From the NCBI GenBank assembly GCA_037389465.1, contig JAZARR010000169.1, positions 1 through 64,000 of the forward strand: DNA of 64,000 nucleotides, written 5' to 3'. Every line of letters starts with the position of its first letter. Position 1 is the first letter of the stretch. Source of the DNA: Baylisascaris procyonis. Taxonomy: Eukaryota; Nematoda; Chromadorea; Rhabditida; Ascarididae. A program made the position numbers and the translations under genes. Under the pieces are notes generated by a model, which worked only from the letters and a program-made list of their open reading frames with translations, did not search any database and was not told the origin of the DNA. Below are positions 56,064 to 64,000 of this stretch, piece by piece.

Positions 56064-56085
56064 GACGGTATATATATACGACGGT
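55972..56085. repeat. Long AT dinucleotide microsatellite with a small duplicated tail
   Basis: About 45 uninterrupted AT units from 55972 to about 56062, followed by two copies of TATATACGACGGT. It is expected to be length-polymorphic and prone to assembly error. The Tyr-Ile-repeat open frames over it are artefacts. Confidence 0.95.
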
Positions 56086-56716
56086 TTCAGTATTGCTCAT
56101 CTCTTAAGATAAAACCCTAAATAAATTTGCATATTTGATTACCATAATTGAAGCCGAAGGCGTCCGTGTTAGTTGATATACTCGTTGCATAACGTCTTAT
56201 GTAATTCTCTTGTGAAATACAAGAAAACATATAATCGTATGCAAATAAGTGGATGTAATATGCATATGAAACAGCGTCTTATAGGTAGTGTAATTTGGCT
56301 GCTTCACCTCCAGTAACACAATATATATTTCGCGTTTCTCTCCCTCGATTTGTCTGTTTCATTTCCTCTCTGTCTGCAAGTGTTGGCACATGGTACCTGC
56401 AAGATAGCAGACAGATCCAAACTTACCGCCGTATCAAAAATTCTCTCGGGTGTCGTTCTTACCAAGCAAAGGCCATAAAATCCTGTCTGTCATCCATCCA
56501 TTTGTGGATACCAATACCAATAGCAATTGTGCTCAACGATTTGCCATGAACCCTTGCATTTCCGAATTTACTGTTTTTTTTTTTTTTTTTTTGCTGACAA
56601 CATTCGATTTAATAACAAACCTGAATAAGTTTTTGATGAGTAGCAAATTAACAACGTTCTTTACAATTTGCTTTTCGCGCTCACCAGTTTCTTTTATCCA
56701 AGTAGGATACTTTTGG

Positions 56717-56833
56717 ATCTTCTGTTTATCGCAGTTTCAAGAGAGGGCTTTCTTTTCTTCTCGAGATCTCGAGGAGGATGGATCATTTGTTCGCGAGAGG
56801 CCTTTTGATGCCACTATACTGACTTTCTGCTAA
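56717..56833 (+). other. Candidate exon or coding remnant
   Basis: Follows TTTATCGCAG and reads a charged, non-AT-biased segment (FQERAFFSSRDLEEDGSF, then RERPFDATILTFC) to a stop at 56831-56833. No donor is needed if it is terminal. No family is recognised. Confidence 0.2.
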
Positions 56834-57365
56834 TATTTTACTCTTAAACTATATAGTATACTAATGGACACAAAACATTTCGATAATATACAATTTAAAT
56901 TGATTCATCGCAGTATTGTTTTGAATGCACACTGTAAAGTTTGAATAGCGCAACGATAGCTTTATGAGATGGAGCGTTGTGCAAATCCAATTTCCATTTA
57001 ATTCTCGAGGCATTTGTGCGGTTTGAATTCGTCCCACAAACCACTCTTAAATTGCTTTTTTCTCATGTTATATTCCAATTTCAGCTACATTAAAAAATTT
57101 CACTGTCAATGCAAACCACTTGAAAAGTACTTATTTGCATTCAGAGTTTTCTTTCGAAAAAAGCTCTTTTTTTTATCGAAAATTTTTCCATTTTCAAAAA
57201 AGGGGACCATCGACATAGAAAATGAATGGCAAATAAACGATGAATCGAAACCCACTAAGGCTGTCTAAGGAAAACAAATGAATCATTGCACAATAAAAGA
57301 AAAACATTTCCTTGAAGTGCGTTTTATGGTTGCTTTCAGTACTATATTTTTATTATTGATCTTAG

Positions 57366-57501
57366 AATAAAGAGAAAAAGTGGAAGAGAATTGCATCTAT
57401 CGTCCTTGTTTGAGGAGTTGGAAAAGATGCAGAGGGAGGGTGCAGTTCGCATGAGGTGTTCCAAGGACCGCTATCCCAATTTTAATTCCAGTATTTATTA
57501 A
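57366..57501 (+). other. Candidate terminal exon of an unrecognised + strand gene
   Basis: Starts after GATCTTAG and, in the phase-2 frame, reads 44 residues that look coding: a helix-like segment (LHLSSLFEELEKMQREG) then RMRCSKDRYPNFNSSIY and TAA at 57499-57501. AATAAA follows at once (57503-57508), as expected for a compact 3' end. Local composition is richer in GC than its flanks. No family is recognised, and the upstream exons are uncertain. Confidence 0.35.
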
Positions 57502-57509
57502 AAATAAAA

Positions 57510-60500
57510 TCTGCTTGATGATCCGCTTTCATTTTATGTTCAGTAGAATCCTTATGTTTTTTGTAGCGGTTAAATTTCGTAACATGCGCTAAGTGAAGCA
57601 CAATAATTTTTGGCGTCAAATAAGTAGAAAAAGCCATCAGGGAGATTGGCACTATCAGTGCTTCTATGTTTCAACTCATAAAAACCAATCAGTTGTTGAA
57701 ATATAACCGTGTTAGGCGTTCAATAGGTGTTGTTTTTGCTAAATCGGTAGGTCGTATTTTATATAATCACTTTACATAATTTTATATATTTTATATAATT
57801 TGAACCAAGAAAGGAATTTTCTATGGGTCGCAATAGAGCAAATCTGATATGCGAACGAATATACCAAGTCATATAATTATGATCAGTAATCACACATATA
57901 CACTGTGATGAAGCATAACCAAAATGAGCATCGGAAATGATGCGAGATGATACACTCCTCAAAGTTCAACGCCATTGCTCTTATCATTTATGAGTTGGAA
58001 TCTTGGATAATCAGATGGACAAGCACACACGCAAATACAGACACATATACATATGACATTGTAACAACTTGCAGAAACTTATAGATAGCAGAGAAAGTAA
58101 ATACAGACACATATACAAAGAAAGTACATATTGTATGCAAAAACAGGTTTCATATTTTTATAAATGTGCTGCTTGTTTTCCGATATCGTTCACTAACTTC
58201 AAAAATCGCACTATATGCTAAATATGATATTTGATTTGTAGAATTTTCCTTTTAATTTGTGAACTTATTCAAATTGAAAAAAAAGGGTCGTGATAAAATG
58301 AGAAATTTTTTTGGAAATGAAGCTTGAAATATAAGGATTGATTGATCGATTTTTTCACAATAATTTTGCTCGAGCTTCCACTTAAAATCAGCTAGAGTTA
58401 CGAATAGGTTACGAATCATAGATCATAGGATAAATCATAGGAGATCAACTGCATTTGCATTATGAAAACTTTCCATTCAAAAACAACAATTTTCACTAAA
58501 ATTTCTTTCACCCATCAATCGTCTATATGCCGTTATATTCAAGTATTTGAGTATCATAGCTAGAAGAGAAAAGAACTGTAAGAGCCGAAAAAATAGACAT
58601 CAAAAATAGCCATACCCAATGAAGTTTATATTGCATTATTTAGAAGGCAATATGTATTTGCGCATTTGACAATCGTTTTCAATGAGAGTGCTACTTGTCG
58701 AAACTGCATCATCTAGCTATTCGTATTACCGGAAGCTATACCACAAATAAGCCTCTCACTTGCGGAAGGGAATTTTTTGTTTGCTCGTTTGCTTTCGTTG
58801 ATGAGAAGTCACTTTCGCTTTCTGTCCCATCTGTTCCCTTTTATTGCCTTCGATTTGCGTTCTCGCCATTTCTGCAAACCATCCAGAACCGTTGAATATC
58901 GATTCTAGTGTTACATTATTGTTGTTCGTCATCAACACTACAATGAGGGAAAGTGTCTTTTAAAATTTTATATAATCCCCGAAGAAATCCAGGTCCAGGA
59001 TTTTTAAAGATTTCCAGAAGGATGCGGATTCAGAATTAGATTGGCAAGAGAAGTGGAGGGAAACGACGGACGTTATATCCCTCCATATAAGATGGGTTGT
59101 TATTTTTTCACTTTTGCAACTGCTTATCCCTACTCAGTACAGTAACATGCTTACTTCTGTGGTGTCTTCACAGTACGTGCTATGCTAGCTTTTTACCCTT
59201 TGTATTCATCGTTAATGTCTTCTCACTTTTACGTTATCTCTGAATATTTTCATTCAGTAGAATATTACCCGACGAATAGCCTTTTAGGATGATTTCACTG
59301 AAGGTTACATATAGATGGGATTCAGATTGTTATATGCAAATATTCCACTTATCTATATTTTTAAAGGCTGCATCACTTTCATTCGAATTGCTCTCTTTTG
59401 AAAGCATTAACACTGAGGCGTTTCGTTTATCAACACACTTAATGAGTCATACGTTCGAAAGCAATCGAATGTTCGCATACAACATAACATGTTTAATGCT
59501 CATTTTGTTTTGTCTTTTTTTGGCCATTTTCGATGACGTCACTACCAGCATTTGTTAGAGAAGCAATGGAAAAATTCTCGAGACATCCTGCACCATTAGA
59601 TTTCCACCCGGAAAAATGAATTAATCAAAAGAGTGCTTTGTCACTGTTGTGTGAGGAGGAGAGGAATTTCAGGGATTGGACAGGGTTCCATCTGGAATTT
59701 TTTCTTCTGGAATTTCTGATATCCTTGGGTTTGGTTAATTTTCTTCACGCTATTTTCCATCACATTTCAGATTAAACATCGAAAAAAATTCAAATCAACG
59801 TTTTCAAAATGAAGCTGAATTTTATAGTTCTGTTTTAAAAAAGTGTAACAGCTATTTCCAATCGAACATTATCGCCTCTATATGATTATATTTTTCTCGT
59901 AATCTCAGCTATGAAAAAAAAATCCACGATTTCATCGCTTCATTTTTGAGAGAAAATTTTCTACCGAATATAAAGTTTTGTCAGCCTATGAAGAAATATG
60001 CATATTCTCTATGATATTTGATCAACTACTCATATATGACCGATTCCTCATTAATTGCAAAAAACTCTCAGCATAGAATTTTGTATAATTTAGCAGCTAA
60101 TATAGTCGGAACCTCTTTTGTGTTGCTGTCAGATCGGCTCTTTCATTAATCATATGCAGCCTTTTAATAACAGCATATCTTTTCATCAATTGAGATGTAT
60201 TCCAAGTAAACATATTTCACACCGTTCTAGATGATATCCCTTTCGTTTGCTCTGTAAGTCAATAAATAATTTCATTTGAATAATTACTAGGTTATTGCAA
60301 TTTTTTAAAAATTATTCGTTATTTGGAAGGTCGATTCCCTCTTACTCTCTGTTTTTCTTCATTTCCCCATTTGTTTTTGTTTCCGTCTATAATCCAACTA
60401 TGCGCTCTGTGAAAAACTGGAAGTGTGGAAATTTGACAGATTTTTGAATCCAAAATTTTTTGAAGAAATGGAATCATTTCAAACGAAAAATTTACTTATT

Positions 60501-61290
60501 TCTGCTTTATCATCTAAAAAATCCCTCATGGCTTAATTACATGAAGAAATTTCATACTGGGATTACTTTTGTGTTGATAATTATCAACTGTAACATTTGC
60601 CATGCGTTTTTTTCAAAAGACCAATCGATTTTCATCAATTATCGATGAATTTTTCGTTTGATTTTTGAGAAAATTGTTGAAAGACGAACACCTTGACCTT
60701 CCGATGAGCAGCAATTCAGTAGATACATTAGTAGACGAAAAAGTGATTTAATAGAACATGAAATGGGAGAAAAAGAGAATCAATTTAGTCATGAAGCGCA
60801 GTGAATAAAATCGTCTAGGTTATGAGCAACATGTGAAAATGAAAACAAGATAACAGAGAAATATTACTGTTTGGAAGAGAGCTCTGTGCGTGCTACAGAA
60901 CAAAAAAATGGTATTCGAGGAAAAAAGAGATAGGAGGAAGCGACAACCGTAAAGGAAGAACTGACTAGTGTAAATCATTTTCTGGCTGATAGTGGAAATG
61001 TGGGAATGGTCAAAAAAGCCTACGAATAGATATGATCTACTTGATGTCGTTACTTCGAAATAGTACATTAGAAGGTTTGTCAAACGGAAATTATTTATTG
61101 CAAAGAAAGAGATGATGAAGAAAAAGAGCCACGAGAATAGGAAGCAGGAAGCATAGGAAGCATAGGAAGAAAATAGGAAGAAAATAGGAAGCAATCTTCA
61201 TCCAAAGGAGACGAATCTAGGGAGGAGAAATGATAAAGACAACAGTGGAGAAGGAAATAGAAAGAGAGCAAAATTTTAGTCGTCAATAGC
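57510..61290. other. Intergenic, AT-rich, no gene recognised
   Basis: Holds short direct repeats (ATACAGACACATATAC twice, at about 58035 and 58102) and a purine-rich stretch of about 550 bp (60720-61280). That stretch includes an imperfect AGGAAGCATAGGAAGAAAAT tandem array at about 61138-61195. Its minus-strand Phe/Leu/Ser-rich open frame is a product of the purine bias. Confidence 0.35.
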
Positions 61291-61299
61291 AATATTCGT

Positions 61300-61728
61300 C
61301 ATTTCATTGCAGTATCTGCAACTGTCTATGCCTTTGTCATTTCTCTTCATCTTTCTTTATTTCTTTCTCTGTCTTTGTCGCTTTCTAAACGAGTGAGTAA
61401 AACTTGTCCTGACAATCGGTAGGGCAGTCACCAACCGTTTCGATACCTATCACCAATCAGACCCTTCATTCACGCTCAATATCTTCGTGCAGTAAACGCC
61501 CAATAAGTGCGCCTTTCATTGGTATCATTTTGTTAGCGGACTGCATCATCAATTAAGTTGTTGCAGTCGTTTGCAGTAAAGTACATCGATTTCCCTTCGA
61601 TTTCAAATTTGTCACTTTCCTTTGTGTTACAACGAGGATTGTGCATCCTATGGTTGTTGTTCTCTATAAACAACCAATTGACGGAAATGCGACGAATTTG
61701 AAAGACAGTATACCTCTATGCATTTACA
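61300..61728 (-). repeat. Presumed 3' LTR
   Basis: Begins TGTAAATG after the polypurine tract and contains AATAAA on the minus strand at 61361-61356. The inner end is a guess, since there is no second LTR in the window to compare. Confidence 0.3.
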
Positions 61729-61731
61729 GTG

Positions 61732-61741
61732 CCCCCCTCCC
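61732..61741 (-). other. Candidate polypurine tract
   Basis: On the minus strand GGGAGGGGGG, followed three bases later by TGTAAATG at 61728, fits second-strand priming next to an LTR beginning TG. It is not confirmed because the other LTR is outside the window. Confidence 0.4.
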
Positions 61742-62057
61742 GCTATATTGAATGCTTCCTCAGTTCTTTACATTTTTTGTTCGGCGGGTCGATGAAAAGA
61801 ATTTGGCGTCGTTTATATCACCTCCCCAACAACAATTCTGTGATAATATGTTGAATGCTGTTTCGTCGCTGATGTAAAAGTAACAAATGTAACACTTCTT
61901 TTTCGATATATACCTGTCACAGAATGCGGCAAAAAAAAAGGGGGTGCGACGCGACGGCAGCGAGGGGCTAGCCTCGCACTAAGAGAGAACGAACGAAGGA
62001 AGACAAATGCATGAGATGACGAGTTAAATACAGTTGTCTGGAATGACAACAAGGGGA

Positions 62058-62149
62058 GGAAACATAGAATCTTCTCACAGCAATGTGGCGATTCTATGTT
62101 TCCATTCCCATCAAATCTCCAGCGAAATCTTCTCAGTTATTTCGCTGGA
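62058..62149. repeat. Two adjacent perfect hairpins in the retrotransposon 3' region
   Basis: Hairpin one: GGAAACATAGAATC (62058-62071) and its exact complement (62090-62103), 14 bp with an 18-nt loop. Hairpin two: TCCAGCGAAAT (62118-62128) and its exact complement (62139-62149), 11 bp with a 10-nt loop. On the + strand both left arms are followed by a CTTCTCA-type sequence at the loop. They lie just after the envelope stop codon. Confidence 0.85.
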
Positions 62150-62171
62150 ATTTTATTATGACTTTCGCAGT

Positions 62172-63998
62172 TTACCCGACACTCCCGAGGCGATGATCCT
62201 TACACCCGACGATGACTGGTTCGAAACGCATCCGATCGACGTGTTGCTGAAGGTTTTCTGTCGTTGTCGGTTCCTCGATGTTTTCCTTGATGAAAATAAC
62301 TTTCGGATGGGGTGTCTCGCCTTTCTTGCGAATTATTACAGATACTGCGATGACTGCAATAACGATGAGTAAAACTTCCCAGTACTGGAAAGCATCAAAG
62401 ATGCGTTGAATATTGTTGTTGGCTTCTTCTGCAAGCGTTTCAATTTCGCTCCCGAAGTCCGAGAGAGCCGTGCTGCTATCCGAGAACATTGACGGTTTTG
62501 CTCTTAAGCCCCAACGAGCACTTCGCGATTTGTGCAGATCGATCTGCGCTTGAGCTTGCTGTATTGATGTATCTTGAAGGGTGCTGGACCAGAACACGAG
62601 GTCGTTCTCAATTCGCCTACCGTGGGCTTCTTCGTCGCTGCTTTCAATGATTCCATTATGAGGAAACACAGTTAGTTTGTCGCCTTCTCGTACAGCCGAC
62701 ACGTCATCCCTGTGAAGCAACAGTTTAGCTGCCATTGATGGGTCACTTCGACTGATGCTACGAATAAGAATGAGGAAATTGTTTCTCGTTTGACATTGTG
62801 TTTCGGCATACTTGTTCAGGTGCAGTTTGAACTGGTGTAGCCACTTATCAGAGGCGTATTGAAATTTCGCGTTCTCTCGATCGAATCTTGATCCGAGTTC
62901 AACAGAAGATATATTGGGTGCGTGAACTCTTGCCTTTCGGAACCAATCGATGACATCTTGCTGCTTCCAGTCATCGAACGTGATGAGTATGCCATTTTGC
63001 ATGGGTGCTAACGACTGAAGTTGACACTGTTCCGCTTGTGTCCAGCTTTCATCAAATACGTCGAGTGGAATGAATGAAGCTTGAAGTTTGTCAACGACGA
63101 TCCTCTTCTCTGTGAGCTGCGCAAGATATGTGCCCACTCGATGCCACGCACACTGTTCAACGAGCATTTTTCTATCCCATAGGATAATTCGACCTTCAGC
63201 CATGCATTTTCCAGTGGACGCATTGCAAGCCGTGACGTCTGCCAGACAAGAATCGATATGCATATCATCAGCAGTCAACACGTGGCCTTCATCCAACTCG
63301 TAATTCACAGTAGCAGTGCACCTTTCGCCGAAGATGGCATAAGAAGCGGCTGACGGTTGAGAGCTCTTCCACCTTTTCGCACCAATCTTTTCGAGTTGAA
63401 GCCCGCCAAAGCGTTTGGTACTCCTCATCTCTTCACATGCTTGAGCTGTGACGGCCGATATAACTGGTTCTTCAGTGGTCTCGTGCATATTGAATCGGAA
63501 AAACGCTCGGGTGCAGATCTGATGAGTGATCTGGAAACAGCTAATAGCTTCCACTCGTTTCGGTTTTCTTTCGAAAACGCTTATTCTTGTCGTCGTAAGA
63601 TGGGTGAACCGTTCTACTGTACAGTTCTGAATTTTTGGAATTGATAGGTGTATACCCTGAGTTCCGCTGGTTGCGGCGCTCCCGACGACTGAAGTTAGTA
63701 GCCCCGAGACAAGGAGGCAGGGTAGTAGGTAAAAGGGTAGGAGGTGCTTTCGTTTTTTGACCGGTTTACCGGATATGTCTCCGATAACAGTCGTGGAAAT
63801 TGCTGTTGCTGCCGTTGTTATTGTTGCATCTTCTTTGGCTCGAATTTCGAGTGGGAAGAGATTATTGATTGTTCTTTGTACCCTTTTGCCGTTTGAAAGA
63901 CGAATGGTTGCTGTTCTCACTTTCGACGGTTCGGGATGTAGAGCTTCGATAATGCGTTTAGTACCTCTCGATTTGGAAGAGCCGTCGAAAACTACACG
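62172..63998 (-). CDS. BEL/Pao pol C-terminus fused in frame to an envelope-like glycoprotein, 5'-partial
   Basis: One open frame of 608 codons plus stop from the window edge. The first about 50 residues match the end of BEL/Pao integrase (DUF5641-like: RIIEALHP, VRTATIRLSNG, LFPLEI). Numbering from the V codon at 63920, a hydrophobic segment at 60-82 after a KKRK cluster looks like an internal signal peptide. A Cys-containing ectodomain follows (for example CNASTGKC with an N-glycosylation sequon). A transmembrane helix lies at about 514-530, then a 52-residue cytoplasmic tail. This is the layout of retroelement envelope proteins. Tas-type envelopes are gB-like and Cer7-type are phlebovirus-like. 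I cannot decide which, if either, applies. Having no stop before the envelope implies polyprotein cleavage or splicing. Confidence 0.75.
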   Translation of the reverse strand, partial: RVVFDGSSKSRGTKRIIEALHPEPSKVRTATIRLSNGKRVQRTINNLFPLEIRAKEDATITTAATAISTTVIGDISGKPVKKRKHLLPFYLLPCLLVSGLLTSVVGSAATSGTQGIHLSIPKIQNCTVERFTHLTTTRISVFERKPKRVEAISCFQITHQICTRAFFRFNMHETTEEPVISAVTAQACEEMRSTKRFGGLQLEKIGAKRWKSSQPSAASYAIFGERCTATVNYELDEGHVLTADDMHIDSCLADVTACNASTGKCMAEGRIILWDRKMLVEQCAWHRVGTYLAQLTEKRIVVDKLQASFIPLDVFDESWTQAEQCQLQSLAPMQNGILITFDDWKQQDVIDWFRKARVHAPNISSVELGSRFDRENAKFQYASDKWLHQFKLHLNKYAETQCQTRNNFLILIRSISRSDPSMAAKLLLHRDDVSAVREGDKLTVFPHNGIIESSDEEAHGRRIENDLVFWSSTLQDTSIQQAQAQIDLHKSRSARWGLRAKPSMFSDSSTALSDFGSEIETLAEEANNNIQRIFDAFQYWEVLLIVIAVIAVSVIIRKKGETPHPKVIFIKENIEEPTTTENLQQHVDRMRFEPVIVGCKDHRLGSVG

Positions 63999-64000
63999 AA

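Larger units (their letters stand above)
61300..64000 (-). mobile_element. BEL/Pao LTR retrotransposon, 3' part with envelope, truncated by the window edge
   Basis: Order on the minus strand: end of the integrase, envelope-like ORF, 3' untranslated stretch with hairpins, polypurine tract, presumed 3' LTR. The integrase C-terminal block (RTATIRLSNGKRV, LFPLEI) is the hallmark of BEL/Pao pol ends. Gag, protease, RT and the 5' LTR would lie beyond 64000. The ORF is uninterrupted over 1.8 kb, so the copy may be young. Confidence 0.75.

Noticed and set aside
55735..56120. ORFs with long Tyr-Ile repeats
   Set aside because: They are translations of the AT microsatellite.
55900..56150. Possible CRISPR-like or satellite array
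   Set aside because: It is a simple dinucleotide repeat with two short tail copies. There are no spacers, and the genome is eukaryotic.
60820..61292. Minus-strand Phe/Leu/Ser-rich ORFs resembling membrane proteins
   Set aside because: They result from the purine-rich composition of the + strand and show no start context, domain or splice sites.

Overview
The window looks like nuclear DNA of a nematode, probably a parasitic species with a large, repeat-bearing genome. The reasons are AT-rich intergenic DNA, an intron-rich gene with introns of about 70 to 2,700 bp, a likely spliced-leader acceptor a few bases before a start codon, and a BEL/Pao retrotransposon that carries an envelope gene, as known from nematodes (Tas of Ascaris, Cer7 of Caenorhabditis). 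I cannot fix the clade from sequence alone.

Positions 1-29387 (+) hold most of one giant gene, a CHD7/Kismet-type chromatin remodeller. I could join 31 exons with consistent splice phases into 1,875 codons plus a stop. The 5' end lies outside the window. All SNF2 helicase motifs are intact, with paired chromodomains in front and SANT-like, SLIDE-like and BRK regions behind. Its introns hold a decayed Penelope-like reverse transcriptase (about 19.25-19.96 kb, antisense), a GC-rich anomalous block (about 26.47-26.87 kb) and a run of stem-loops (about 2.88-3.0 kb).

Positions 29388-36954 are non-coding as far as I can see: the remodeller's 3' flank, a near-perfect 38-bp hairpin and a 46-bp tandem repeat. 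Positions 36955-39657 (-) hold a four-exon gene of 209 codons that I read as a RAMAC/RAM homologue, the small activator of the mRNA cap guanine-N7 methyltransferase. It is not visible as one ORF because its coding sequence is split into short exons.

Positions 41531-43894 are a foldback element: arms of about 1.1 and 0.94 kb, each carrying a 178-bp tandem satellite (four copies against three), around a 0.3-kb spacer. Positions 43895-61300 have no gene I can name. Several exon-like pieces on the + strand, ending in one at 57366-57501 directly before an AATAAA, hint at an unannotated multi-exon gene.

Positions about 61300-64000 (-) are the 3' part of a BEL/Pao element: the integrase C-terminus runs in frame into an intact envelope-like glycoprotein, followed by a 3' region with two perfect hairpins, a polypurine tract and a probable LTR. 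The two real genes suggest a euchromatic neighbourhood (chromatin remodelling and mRNA capping) that has collected several classes of mobile DNA.
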